A stretch of DNA of 64,000 nucleotides. Origin: Variovorax sp. SG517 (lineage in GTDB: Bacteria > Pseudomonadota > Gammaproteobacteria > Burkholderiales > Burkholderiaceae_C). The notes under the pieces are model-generated. The model ran no database searches. It saw nothing but the letters and a program-made list of their open reading frames with translations, and had not been told where the DNA came from. Every line of letters starts with the position of its first letter. Within the stretch, counting starts at the first letter, position 1. This document shows, one piece after another, positions 40,862 to 50,273 of this stretch. The stretch spans positions 124,001-188,000 of the forward strand of contig NZ_JABMJG010000001.1 of NCBI RefSeq assembly GCF_013376045.1, written 5' to 3'. Both the position numbers and the translations under genes were made by a program.

Positions 40862-40885
40862 GCCCCGCCAAGTGCGGGGCTTTTT
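40862..40885 (+). terminator. internal terminator/attenuator between dctP and dctQ
   Basis: GCCCCGC (40862-40868) pairs perfectly with GCGGGGC (40874-40880) over a five-base loop and is followed directly by TTTTT. This is a good intrinsic terminator placed inside the operon, nine bases after dctP. Partial read-through would give more binding protein than permease, a common need for TRAP systems. Confidence 0.82.
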
Positions 40886-40904
40886 GCAAGAAAGACGCAG
40901 CCCC

Positions 40905-41429
40905 ATGGCGACACGCTCTGCCAGTTACATGGACCGTGCGATCAATACGATTGAATGGCTTGCCGCCATCTTCGTCGGAATCGTCGCGCTCAACATCTTC
41001 GTGGCCGTGGTGCTGCGCAAGTTCTTCGACACCTCGATCCCCGACGCCTACGACTTCGGCCGCATGCTGCTGGGCATCCTGATCTTCTGGGGCATCGCGG
41101 CCACCAGCTACCGCGGCGGCCACATCACGGTCGACCTGTTGTGGACGGCGGCGGGCCCGCGCATGAAGCGCGTGATCGACGTGTTCGCCACGCTGGTGCT
41201 GCTCTTCGTGGTGGCGGTGCAGACCATCATGCTGTTCGACAAGGTGCGCGGCACCTACGTCGACAACGTGCAGACCTACGACCTCAACATCCCGACCTGG
41301 CCGTTCTACGCCGTGGCCTGGGCCGGCGACGTCTGCGCCGTGCTGCTGATCGCCATCCGCACCTACCGGCTCATCTTCCATCCCGAACAACTCGAAGAAG
41401 TTCACGCAGAACAGAAGGCCGACGAATGA
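40905..41429 (+). CDS. dctQ: TRAP transporter small permease (DctQ)
   Basis: A 174-residue inner-membrane protein with four TM segments, the first around EWLAAIFVGIVALNIFVAVV and the third including VIDVFATLVLLFVVAVQTIM. Start at the ATG at 40905; a second Met nine residues in (MDRAINTIEWL) is possible. Its stop overlaps the dctM start (ATGA). It pairs with DctM to form the sodium-driven transporter. Confidence 0.9.
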   Translation: MATRSASYMDRAINTIEWLAAIFVGIVALNIFVAVVLRKFFDTSIPDAYDFGRMLLGILIFWGIAATSYRGGHITVDLLWTAAGPRMKRVIDVFATLVLLFVVAVQTIMLFDKVRGTYVDNVQTYDLNIPTWPFYAVAWAGDVCAVLLIAIRTYRLIFHPEQLEEVHAEQKADE

Positions 41430-42727
41430 GCCCCGATGCAGTCGCAGTGTTGGGCTTCGTCGCCCTTTTCGTATTGATGCTGTTGCGCGTGCCAGTCGGC
41501 ATGGCGATGGGCCTGGTGGGCGTGGTGGGCTACAGCTACCTCGTCGGCCCCGGGCCCGCGCTGAAGCTAGTGGGCCAGACCTCCATGCGCACCGTGACCG
41601 ACTACACCTTCGGCGTGATCCCGATGTTCATGCTGATGGGGGCGCTGGTGTCGGTCTCGGGCGTGAGCCGCGAGCTCTTCAAGGCCGCCAACTCGATGAT
41701 CGGCCACCTGCGCGGCGGGCTGGGCGTGGCCACCGTGGTGGCCTGCGGCGGTTTCGCAGCAATCTGCGGATCGTCGGTGGCCACGGCCGCCACGTTCTCT
41801 GCGGTGGCCTATCCGGAGATGCGCCGCTTCAACTACCCGCAGTCGTTCTCCACCGGCGTGATCGCCGCGGGCGGCACGCTGGGCGCGATATTGCCACCAT
41901 CGACCGTGCTTGCGGTGTACGCCATCCTCACGCAGCAGGACATCGGCAAGCTCTTCATGGCGGGCATCGTGCCGGGCATCCTCGCGATGGCCATGTACGT
42001 GCTGACCATCGCGGTCATCGTGAAGACGCGGCCTGGCTGGCTGCCCGGCGGCGAGGTCAAGCCGTGGTCGGAGCGCCTGAAGGATTTGAAGAACGTGTGG
42101 GCGCCGCTGGTGCTGTTCGTGTTCGTCATCGGCGGCCTCTACGGCGGCTTCTTCACGCCGACCGAGGCCGGCGGCGTGGGCGCGAGCGGCGCGTTCATCC
42201 TCGGGCTGGTGCGGCGCAAGCTCGACGGCCCGAAGATCCGCGAAGCGCTGCTGTCGGCCACGCGCACGGCGGCGGCGGTGTTCACGGTGCTGATCGGCGC
42301 GCTGCTGTTCGGCTACTTCCTCACCATCACGCAGAGCCCGCAGAAGCTCACCGAATTCCTCACCGGCCTGGGCATCGGCCGCTACGGCGTGCTCGCGCTC
42401 ATCATGCTCATGTACCTGGTGCTGGGCTGCCTGATGGACGCAATGGCGATGATCATCCTCACCGTGCCGATCATCTACCCGGTGATCGTGCACCTGGGCT
42501 TCGACCCCATCTGGTTCGGCGCGATCATCGTGATGACGGTGGAACTGGGGCTCATCCACCCGCCGGTGGGCATGAACGTGTTCGTCATCAAGAGCGTGGT
42601 GAAGGACGTGAGCTTCACCACCATCTTCAAGGGCGTGCTGCCGTTCATCGTGACCGACATCATTCGGCTGGTGATCCTGATCGCGTTCCCCATCATTGCC
42701 TTGTGGCTGCCGACGAGAATGGGCTGA
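41426..42727 (+). CDS. dctM: TRAP transporter large permease (DctM)
   Basis: A 433-residue permease with about 12 TM segments. Typical DctM segments are PVGMAMGLVGVVGYSYLVG, GGFAAICGSSVATAATFSAV, AAGGTLGAILPPSTVLAVYA and the C-terminal PPVGMNVFVIKSV. It forms the transport channel. Both ends overlap neighbours by one to four bases (dctQ upstream, thioesterase downstream), so the three are co-translated. Confidence 0.93.
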   Translation: MSPDAVAVLGFVALFVLMLLRVPVGMAMGLVGVVGYSYLVGPGPALKLVGQTSMRTVTDYTFGVIPMFMLMGALVSVSGVSRELFKAANSMIGHLRGGLGVATVVACGGFAAICGSSVATAATFSAVAYPEMRRFNYPQSFSTGVIAAGGTLGAILPPSTVLAVYAILTQQDIGKLFMAGIVPGILAMAMYVLTIAVIVKTRPGWLPGGEVKPWSERLKDLKNVWAPLVLFVFVIGGLYGGFFTPTEAGGVGASGAFILGLVRRKLDGPKIREALLSATRTAAAVFTVLIGALLFGYFLTITQSPQKLTEFLTGLGIGRYGVLALIMLMYLVLGCLMDAMAMIILTVPIIYPVIVHLGFDPIWFGAIIVMTVELGLIHPPVGMNVFVIKSVVKDVSFTTIFKGVLPFIVTDIIRLVILIAFPIIALWLPTRMG

Positions 42728-43161
42728 TGAGCAATACAAGCACCACTGCAACCAGGGAAGTCGTCTACACCGTGCGCGTGGAGTTCGGCGACTGCGACCC
42801 CGCCGGCATCGTCTGGTTTCCCAACTTCTTCCGCTGGATCGACGCGGCCTCGCGCCACTTCTTCGCCGAATGCGGCGTGCCGCGCTGGGAGGAAACCACG
42901 CAGACGCTGGGCGTGATCGGCACGCCGCTGGTCGACACGCATACGCGCTTCGTGAAGTCCGCGAGCTACGGCGACACGCTGAGCGTTGCGGTGCGCATCC
43001 CCGAGTGGCGCGAGAAGAGCTTCGTGCAGACCTACCGCGTGACGCGCGGGGAGGACCTGATCCTGGAGTGCGAAGAGGTGCGCATCTTCGCGGCGAAGCG
43101 CGAGGGCGGTGGGATCCGGGCCGTGGCGATTCCGCCTTCGATACGGGTGCTCTGCGAGTAG
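42727..43161 (+). CDS. acyl-CoA thioesterase (4-hydroxybenzoyl-CoA thioesterase family)
   Basis: A 144-residue hotdog-fold thioesterase. The catalytic motif GDCDPAGIVWFPNFFRWIDA carries the aspartate of the 4-hydroxybenzoyl-CoA thioesterase/YbgC family. The start overlaps the dctM stop by one base (TGATG). It would hydrolyse an aryl- or acyl-CoA to the free acid. In this operon it could release the aryl acetate from the CoA ester made by IorAB, which is inferred. Confidence 0.88.
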   Translation: MSNTSTTATREVVYTVRVEFGDCDPAGIVWFPNFFRWIDAASRHFFAECGVPRWEETTQTLGVIGTPLVDTHTRFVKSASYGDTLSVAVRIPEWREKSFVQTYRVTRGEDLILECEEVRIFAAKREGGGIRAVAIPPSIRVLCE

Positions 43162-43319
43162 CCGCGAAGCCGGCTTCACCGCCTCGGCGCTGGTTTTCAC
43201 CTACGCCATATTGCTTCCTTCTCTCGCGGCATCACGCGTCGTGAGTCCTTTCGGCAGATATTCACTTCACCCATGCCTCACAAATAATCACACGCATTAC
43301 AAAGGCTTGGAGGCGAGCC

Positions 43320-46300
43320 GTGAACCATGTCTACCGTGTGATCTTCGACCGCCGGCAGAGCCGGTATCGCGTGGTTTCCGAACTGGCGAAGAGCGCCAGC
43401 GGTTCTGGAGGGACAGCAGTCAGGGGACGAAGGCGTGCCGTGCGCAGGGGCACTGCTCCCGCACTCGGTGCGCTCGCGGCGCTTGCGGCACTGGCGCTGC
43501 ACGGCGGCGAGGCCTTCGCGGCCTGCACGCCAGCCTCGCCCGTCGACAACGACGTGGTCACCTGCACCGACGTTCCGATCCTGCTGCCGCCCAACCCGAA
43601 CAGCTTCCTGAGCAACGCCAACGGTCTTGCCGTCACGGTGCAGTCGGGCGCCATCATGAGCACCCTGCCCGGCGGCACGGCAATGACACTGGGCGGCAAC
43701 GGCATCACGCTCAACAACCTGGGCGCCATCGACGCCAATGCGGCGGGCTCCCTCGTGCTCTCGCGGGCCCTCACGATCGGCAATCTGGTAGTGCCCGGCA
43801 ATGGCAACGTCACGGTGAACAACCAGGGCACGATCGAAGGCACCTTCGACGGCACCTTCGGCCTGCTGGGGGCGGCGGCCGTCATCGCCAACACCGGGAC
43901 CACGACCTTCAACAACAGCGGCACGATCGGCATGAGCGCGCTGGGGCTCTTCGATCCGATCAACTCGATCGCAGTCGCCGTGTACGGCGGGGGCAACGTC
44001 AACTTCACGAACACCGGAACGATCACCGGCCGGGTGGCCTTCCAGAGCCCGACCATCGGCGGCAACACCTTCGTCAACGCGGGCACGATCAACGGCAGCG
44101 TCTCGCTGGGCACGACGCTGAGCAACGACACCTTCGTGGCGGTGACGGGCTCGTCGATCAACGGCGGGCTGGTGCCGCTGCCCGGCGTGACCATTCCAAC
44201 ACTCGCGGTGCCGCCGAGCTTCGTCACCTTCGCGGCCGGCGGCACGGTCGATGCGGGCATAGGCGGCACCGACACGCTGGTGCTGCAGAACACCGTGGCG
44301 GGGCCCGGTTCCGGCAGCGGCGGCTCGGGCACGGTCTCGAGCCTGCAGTACCTCAACTTCGAGAATCTCGTTGTCAACAGCGGTACCTGGACGCTCAGCG
44401 GCGCACTGGTGAGCGGCAAAGCCACACTCAATGGCGGCACCGCGATCTTCGACAACGCCCTGTCCTTCGGCACAGGAACGCTCACCGGCAACGGCGGCGC
44501 GATCCAGCCGTCGGTCAGCGGGCTCACGCTGTCGCAGAACGTCGATCTCGCCACCGGGCTGTTCGTGCAGGGCGCCAACAGCCTGACGCTGGGTGGCACC
44601 CTCACCGGTGCTGGCGGCCTGATCAAGAACGGCAGCGGCACGCTCACGCTGTCGGGCAACAACGACTTCAGCGGTGGGCTGGCACTCAATGGCGGCGGAC
44701 TGACGCTCGGCAATGCGAGTTCGCTTGGCACGGGCATGTTTATGGTCGGCGGCCCTGCCGCGCTCAACACCGCCTTCACCGGCACGCTCACCAACCAGGT
44801 GCAGCTCAACGGCGCACTGACGCTCAATGGCGCGGGCACGCTGACCTTGAACGGCAACATCGACGGCGCCGGCAGCCTGACGCTCGCCAGCGGCAACCTG
44901 GTGCTGAACGGCGCCAACGACTACGGCGGGGGCACCGTGCTGCAGGCCGGCTCGATAGACCTCGGCTCCGCAACCGCGCTCGGCACCGGCGCATTGACTA
45001 TCGCCGGTGCCGCCACGCTGACCGGCAAGAGCGGCCTCGTGTTGGGCAACGACATCGTGCTCAACAACACGCTGAACCTGGGAGGCGGCGGAAGCGGCGG
45101 TGCGCTGACGCTCAACGGCAAGATCAGCGGCACAGGTGGGATGAGCCTGGCCGGCGCGCCGGGGCTCACGCTCAACGGCGCCAACGGCTTCAGCGGTGGT
45201 TTCAACCTGGGCGGCGGCACGCTCACCGTGGGCAACAACCTCGCGCTGGGCGTGGGCGCGGTGACGGTGAGCGGCGCCAGTTCGCTGGCGGCGAACACGC
45301 CCGTGGGCCTCGCCAACAACTTCAACCTGAACGCGAGCCTGAACATCGCCAGCAGCAGCGATCTCGCACTCAACGGCACCATCGGCGGCCTCGGCGGCCT
45401 GACGCAGTCGGGGCCAGCCAAGCTCACCCTGGGCGGCGCCAACGGGTTCTCCGGCGGTGTGAACCTGCTCGGCGGCGGACTGGGCGTGGGCACGAACACC
45501 TCGCTGGGATTGGGCGCGCTCACGGTCAACGGCGCGGCCACGCTCGATGCCAGCGCGGGCGTGAACCTGGGCAATGCGGTGGTGCTCAACGCGGGCCTGG
45601 CCGTCGGCGGCGGCAACGACATCGCTCTGGGCGGGCTGGTCTCGGGCGCAGGTGCGCTGTCGTTCAACGGCACGGGCAAGCTGAGCCTGAACGGCGCGAA
45701 CGCCGCCTTCAGCGGCGGCGTCACGCTGGGCAGCGGCACGCTCGGCGTGGGCAACGACCTCGCACTGGGCACCGGCGGGCTCGGCGTGACAGGCAACGCG
45801 AGCCTCACGGCGAACGTGCCGGGCATCGTGCTTGGCAACGGCACAACGCTGGGCAGCGGGACCACGCTGAGCCTGACCGGCGCCAACGCGCTCGCGCAGG
45901 GCGGCACCATCACCGGCGCCGGCGCGCTCGCGGTGAACGGTCCCGGCAGCGTCACGCTGGCCGGCGCGAGCGACTTCTCGGGCGGCGTTTCACTGGCGGG
46001 CGGCACTCTCTCGCTGGGCACCAGCACCTCGCTGGGCAGCGGCACCCTCGGCGTGACGGGCAACGCCGGCCTGCAGAGCGCGGCCGGCGCCCTGGCGCTG
46101 GTCAACGCGGTCTCGCTCGGCACAGGCGTGGCCCTGACGGTGGGCGGCGCCAACGATCTCACGCTGAACGGGCCCATCGGCGGCGGCGGCTCTCTCATCA
46201 AGACCGGCACCGGCACGCTCGTGCTCGGCGGCGCCAACAACTTCGGCGGCGGCGTGACGCTGCAGGCCGGCACGCTCGGCGTGGGCACGGGCACCTCGCT

Positions 46301-49300
46301 GGGAACGGGTGCGCTCACCGTGGCCGGCGCGGCAACGCTGACCTCGAGCGCCGACGTCGCGCTGGCGAACAACGTCACGCTCAATGGCGCACTGAGCGTC
46401 ACGGGTGCGAAGAACATCGTGCTGGGCGGCGTCATCGACGGCACGGCCGGCCTCAACTATGGCGGCACGGGGATGCTGAGCCTGGGCGGCGCGAACACTT
46501 ACTCGGGGGCGACCACCGTCGCATCAGGCACGCTGCTGGCCACCAATGCGAGCGGCAGCGCCACGGGCACTGGCGCGGTCACGGTGCTGACCGGCGCCAC
46601 GCTGGGCGGCACCGGCCGCATCGGCGGCGACGTCACCCTGAACACGGGCGCGAAGCTGGCTCCGGGTGCCGGCACGGCCGGCAGCTTCGGCGTGCTGACG
46701 GTCGGCGGCAATCTTTCGCTCGCCGCCGGCAGCACGCTGGATTTCGATTTCGGCGCTCCGGGGTCCGACTTCAGCACGCCCGGTGCGAGCGACAGCGTGA
46801 GCGTGGGCGGCAATTTGTCGCTCGGCGGGGCGGTGACGCTGAACGTCGCCAACGGCGGCAGCTTCGGCCCCGGCGTGTACCGGCTCGTCGACTACGGCGG
46901 CTCGCTGACAGGCGTCGGCAGCCTCTCGCTGGGCGGCGTGCCGGGCGGCAGCACGGTGCTGCTGCAGAACCTCAGCGCCGACAAGCGCTTCAACCTGGTC
47001 AACACCACCGGCCTGACGCTGAACTTCTGGAACGCCGACGGCCTGGCCAGTCTGGTGCAGTCCGGCGGCGGCACGGGCACGTGGTCGACCATCAGCCCGG
47101 TATGGACCGACGCGGCCGGCACGGTGACCGTGCCCATGCAGCCGCAGCCGGGCTTCGCCATCTTCGGCGGCGCGCCGGGCACCGTGACCATCGACAAGAC
47201 CGGCGGCGCGGTGCAGGCGCTGGGCATGCAGTTCACCAGCGGCGGCTACACGCTGGCCGGCGATGCGCTCACGCTGCTGGGCATCGGCGGCGCCAAGGCC
47301 GAGATCCGCGTGGGCGACGGCAGCGCGGCCTCTTCGGGCTTCGTCGCAACGGTGAACAGCGCGATCGCCGGCAGCGCGGGCATCACCAAGACAGGCGCGG
47401 GCACGCTGGTGCTGGGCGGCACCAACACCTATACCGGCGGCACGGCCGTGCAGGGTGGCGCGCTGTCGGTTTCCGCCGATGCAAACCTCGGCGCGGCCGG
47501 CGGCGGACTCGCGCTCGACGGCGGGCGCCTGCAAGTCACCGGCACGGGCTTCGCCGGTACGGCGCGCGACATCGACATCGGCGCGGCGGGCGGCGGCATC
47601 GAGGTCGTCGACGCGGCCCACGACTTCACCGCGAGCGGCACGCTGGGTGGCAGCGGCACCCTCGTCAAATCGGGCCAGGGCACGCTGACACTGGCCGGCA
47701 CCAACAACCACACCGGTGCCACGGTGGTCGACGCCGGCACGCTGCGGCTCGGCGCCGCCGGTCTGCTGAACCCGACGGCGACAATCGCGCTGGCCGACAA
47801 GGCCAGCGCCACACTGGACCTGAACGGCTTCGACCAGACCATCGGATCGCTCTCCGGCGGCGGCAGCGCGGGCGGCGAACTGAAGCTGGGCAGCGCGACG
47901 CTCACGACCGGCGGCGACAACACCAGCACCACGTTCGGCGGCAGCCTGAGCGGCAGCGGCAGCCTCGTGAAGCAGGGCACCGGCACCTTCACGCTGGCTG
48001 GCTCGAACGGCTATGGCGGCGCGACGCAGGTGAATGCCGGCACGCTGCAGGCCGGCGCCGCCAACGCCTTCAGCGCGACTTCCGCCCACAGCGTGGCCGC
48101 GGGCGCGACGCTCGACCTCGCGGGCTTCAACCAGACCATCGGCTCGCTGAACAACAGCGGCACGGTTTCGCTGACGGGCGCGACGGCCGGCACCAGCCTC
48201 ACCGTGACGGGCCCGTATGTGGGCAACAACGGCGTGCTGCGGCTGGGCGCAGTGCTGAATGCGAGCGGTCCGTCCGATCGGCTGATGCTCGACGGCGCAG
48301 GCGCCACAGCCAGCGGCCGCACCACCGTGCAGATCGTCAATCTCGGCGGCCTGGGCGCGCTGACCACGGGCAACGGCATCGAGGTGATCAGCGCCCTCAA
48401 CGGCGCGACCACCACCGCCCAAACCACCAGGGACGCCTTCACGCTCGCCGGCGGGCACGTGGATGCCGGTGCCTACGAATACCGCCTCTATCCGGCCGAT
48501 GCGAACGGCGCGGGCGAGAACTGGTATCTGCGCTCGACGACGGGCGCGGGCGGCCCCGGCGTGCCAGGTGCGCCGGGCGGGCCAGGCCTGCCGACCTACC
48601 GTGCAGAGGTACCGCTGTATGCCGCCCTGCCCCAGCAACTGCGCCAGGCGAATGTCGCGATGCTCGGCAACCTGCACCTGCGCGGCGGCGACGACATGCG
48701 GCAGTCCAACGACGCCGGCGACTCGACGGCCGACGCCGGACGCCGCGCATGGGGCCGCGTGCTGAGCACCGACATCGACGTGCGCCAGCGCGGCACCGCG
48801 AGCCCCGAGAGCAAGGGCCGCCTCACGGGCTTCCAGGCCGGCACCGACCTGTGGGCCGATGCGAACTGGCGTGCCGGCATCTACGTCGGCCAGCTCGAGG
48901 GCGACGTCGACGTGCGCGGCTTCGCCAGCGGCATCCAGGGCCTGCGCGTGGGCCGCAGCGACCTGCGCAGCCGCTACCTCGGCGTGTACGCCACTTGGCA
49001 CAACGATGCCGGCTGGTACACCGACATCGTGCTGCAGGGCGGCCAGCACCGCTACACGGCGCGGCCGCTCGCGAGCATGGGCACTTCGGGCAAGGGCGAC
49101 AGCTTCCTGGCGTCCGTCGAGGTGGGCAAAGCCTTCGACATCGGGGGCGGCTGGCGCGTGGAGCCGCAGCTTCAGCTCATCCACCAGCGCCTGAGCATGG
49201 ACGGCACGAGCATCTCCGGCGCCTGGATCACGCAGGACACGCACGACGGCCTGATCGCGCGCGCCGGCCTGCGCATCAAGGGTTCCATCGCCACCGGCGT

Positions 49301-49565
49301 CGGCTTGCTGCAGCCCTATGCGCGCATCAACATCAACCGAGCATCGAGCGGCACCGACGTCGCGCGCCTGACAGGGCCGGCCGGCAGCACCGGCATCGCC
49401 AGCGAAACGGGCGGCACCAGCACCGAACTGGCCGGTGGCTTCACCCTCGCGCTCGGCGAGCGCACGGCGGTCTACGGCGAACTGGGCAAGCTCTGGGCCA
49501 CGGGAGGAGACACGCGCATGAAAAGCTCGCTCAACGCTTCGGTGGGCGTGCGGGTGCGCTGGTAG
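43320..49565 (+). CDS. large autotransporter (type Va secretion) with ESPR signal and beta-strand repeats
   Basis: A 2081-residue autotransporter. It begins with an extended signal peptide (MNHVYRVIFDRRQSRYRVVS, then ELAKSASG) and a hydrophobic core ending LHGGEAFAA. The passenger is Gly/Asn/Thr-rich, with seven tandem repeats of about 88 residues and further PATR-type strands (GTLVLGGTNTYTGGT). A GPGVPGAPGGPGLP stretch at about 1742-1757 leads to the pertactin-like linker YRAEVPLYAALPQQLRQ. The last 275 residues are the beta-barrel, ending in the aromatic ...VRVRW. The GTG at 43320 follows GGAGG. It is probably a surface adhesin or biofilm protein; no catalytic domain is seen. Confidence 0.9.
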   Translation: MNHVYRVIFDRRQSRYRVVSELAKSASGSGGTAVRGRRRAVRRGTAPALGALAALAALALHGGEAFAACTPASPVDNDVVTCTDVPILLPPNPNSFLSNANGLAVTVQSGAIMSTLPGGTAMTLGGNGITLNNLGAIDANAAGSLVLSRALTIGNLVVPGNGNVTVNNQGTIEGTFDGTFGLLGAAAVIANTGTTTFNNSGTIGMSALGLFDPINSIAVAVYGGGNVNFTNTGTITGRVAFQSPTIGGNTFVNAGTINGSVSLGTTLSNDTFVAVTGSSINGGLVPLPGVTIPTLAVPPSFVTFAAGGTVDAGIGGTDTLVLQNTVAGPGSGSGGSGTVSSLQYLNFENLVVNSGTWTLSGALVSGKATLNGGTAIFDNALSFGTGTLTGNGGAIQPSVSGLTLSQNVDLATGLFVQGANSLTLGGTLTGAGGLIKNGSGTLTLSGNNDFSGGLALNGGGLTLGNASSLGTGMFMVGGPAALNTAFTGTLTNQVQLNGALTLNGAGTLTLNGNIDGAGSLTLASGNLVLNGANDYGGGTVLQAGSIDLGSATALGTGALTIAGAATLTGKSGLVLGNDIVLNNTLNLGGGGSGGALTLNGKISGTGGMSLAGAPGLTLNGANGFSGGFNLGGGTLTVGNNLALGVGAVTVSGASSLAANTPVGLANNFNLNASLNIASSSDLALNGTIGGLGGLTQSGPAKLTLGGANGFSGGVNLLGGGLGVGTNTSLGLGALTVNGAATLDASAGVNLGNAVVLNAGLAVGGGNDIALGGLVSGAGALSFNGTGKLSLNGANAAFSGGVTLGSGTLGVGNDLALGTGGLGVTGNASLTANVPGIVLGNGTTLGSGTTLSLTGANALAQGGTITGAGALAVNGPGSVTLAGASDFSGGVSLAGGTLSLGTSTSLGSGTLGVTGNAGLQSAAGALALVNAVSLGTGVALTVGGANDLTLNGPIGGGGSLIKTGTGTLVLGGANNFGGGVTLQAGTLGVGTGTSLGTGALTVAGAATLTSSADVALANNVTLNGALSVTGAKNIVLGGVIDGTAGLNYGGTGMLSLGGANTYSGATTVASGTLLATNASGSATGTGAVTVLTGATLGGTGRIGGDVTLNTGAKLAPGAGTAGSFGVLTVGGNLSLAAGSTLDFDFGAPGSDFSTPGASDSVSVGGNLSLGGAVTLNVANGGSFGPGVYRLVDYGGSLTGVGSLSLGGVPGGSTVLLQNLSADKRFNLVNTTGLTLNFWNADGLASLVQSGGGTGTWSTISPVWTDAAGTVTVPMQPQPGFAIFGGAPGTVTIDKTGGAVQALGMQFTSGGYTLAGDALTLLGIGGAKAEIRVGDGSAASSGFVATVNSAIAGSAGITKTGAGTLVLGGTNTYTGGTAVQGGALSVSADANLGAAGGGLALDGGRLQVTGTGFAGTARDIDIGAAGGGIEVVDAAHDFTASGTLGGSGTLVKSGQGTLTLAGTNNHTGATVVDAGTLRLGAAGLLNPTATIALADKASATLDLNGFDQTIGSLSGGGSAGGELKLGSATLTTGGDNTSTTFGGSLSGSGSLVKQGTGTFTLAGSNGYGGATQVNAGTLQAGAANAFSATSAHSVAAGATLDLAGFNQTIGSLNNSGTVSLTGATAGTSLTVTGPYVGNNGVLRLGAVLNASGPSDRLMLDGAGATASGRTTVQIVNLGGLGALTTGNGIEVISALNGATTTAQTTRDAFTLAGGHVDAGAYEYRLYPADANGAGENWYLRSTTGAGGPGVPGAPGGPGLPTYRAEVPLYAALPQQLRQANVAMLGNLHLRGGDDMRQSNDAGDSTADAGRRAWGRVLSTDIDVRQRGTASPESKGRLTGFQAGTDLWADANWRAGIYVGQLEGDVDVRGFASGIQGLRVGRSDLRSRYLGVYATWHNDAGWYTDIVLQGGQHRYTARPLASMGTSGKGDSFLASVEVGKAFDIGGGWRVEPQLQLIHQRLSMDGTSISGAWITQDTHDGLIARAGLRIKGSIATGVGLLQPYARININRASSGTDVARLTGPAGSTGIASETGGTSTELAGGFTLALGERTAVYGELGKLWATGGDTRMKSSLNASVGVRVRW
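44580..46520 (+). repeat. tandem ~265-bp repeats encoding the autotransporter passenger
   Basis: Recurring words such as the (T/S)SLG(T/S)G motif fall at about 44720, 44970, 45237, 45499, 45758, 46026 and 46293, a period of roughly 260-270 bases. Each unit encodes a beta-rich module of about 88 residues with a GANxFSGGV-like segment. The copies are similar but not identical. Such arrays can change length by recombination or slippage. Confidence 0.75.
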
Positions 49566-50031
49566 CCGCAGCGTCGGCTTGCAGTCGCGCGAGCAGGCCA
49601 TCCACGCCGCGGTCGATCAGGTCGAAGACCTCGACAAAATCCTTCTGCCCGCCGTACCACGGGTCGGGCACATCGCCTTCGATGCCGTCGGCGTATTCGG
49701 TGAACAGATGGATCTTGCCGGCCGTGCCGGCGGGCGCAAGCCTGCGCAGCGCCGCGCAATGCTGGGCGGTCATGCCGATGATCAGATCGAAGCGATCGAA
49801 GTCGGACTTGCGGACCTGCCGCGCGCAGTGCGCGTGCATCTCGATGCCGCGCCGCCTGGCCTCGGCCACCGAGCGTGGATCGGGCGGGTTGCCGCGCTCC
49901 TCGTCGGAGATGGCGGCGCTGTCGACATCTATTTCGAAACCGACTGCGCGGGCCTTGTGCATGAGCAGGGTGTGGGCCGTGGGCGAGCGGCAAATGTTGC
50001 CGGTGCAGATGAACAAGACGGCAAATTTCAT
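49531..50031 (-). CDS. low-molecular-weight protein-tyrosine phosphatase
   Basis: A 166-residue cytoplasmic phosphatase. The active-site loop CTGNICRS (Cys-X5-Arg) lies near the N-terminus, and the general-acid Asp is in VPDPWYGGQKDF. I use the ATG at 50031 (MKFAVLFICTGNICRSPTA), the family's normal start, rather than one 19 codons upstream. Its last 35 bases overlap the end of the convergent autotransporter gene. In some bacteria such phosphatases act on tyrosine kinases of polysaccharide export, but no such genes are nearby. Confidence 0.92.
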   Translation of the reverse strand: MKFAVLFICTGNICRSPTAHTLLMHKARAVGFEIDVDSAAISDEERGNPPDPRSVAEARRRGIEMHAHCARQVRKSDFDRFDLIIGMTAQHCAALRRLAPAGTAGKIHLFTEYADGIEGDVPDPWYGGQKDFVEVFDLIDRGVDGLLARLQADAAATSAPARPPKR

Positions 50032-50273
50032 TGTTCGCGATAGCTGTTCGAGAGCTCTTCGAAGGCTCGGATGGAAGGGAGCCGACAATCATGCCTGGAG
50101 CGAGGGGTACCCAGTCGAGCGGCACCACCTCGGCCGAACTAGGTCGAAAGATCAACAAAAAGATGGCCATTCCGGCCATTCCTCACAACTCTCACGACTG
50201 GCGACACGATACTTACATCTGTGCGGATTTGCTGCAGTTAACATTTTTCCGGCAGCAAAGTAAGGAGGTGCGT

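Noticed and set aside
40862..40885. The hairpin after dctP as the end of the operon
   Set aside because: dctQ, dctM and the thioesterase follow in the same direction without an obvious new promoter, so it is better read as a partial attenuator.
44580..46520. Regularly spaced repeats that might be read as a CRISPR array
   Set aside because: The period is about 265 bp, the units are not identical and they are in frame within a protein; no cas genes are present.
46524..49601. A minus-strand open frame of about 1000 codons opposite the autotransporter
   Set aside because: It is antisense to a clear gene and has a biased, featureless composition caused by high third-position GC.
43109..50263. 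A second open frame of about 2380 codons over the autotransporter gene on the same strand
   Set aside because: It lies in another reading frame of a GC-rich repetitive gene, is composed mainly of Arg/Gln/His/Ala and has no domain; the autotransporter frame has a signal peptide, repeats and a barrel.
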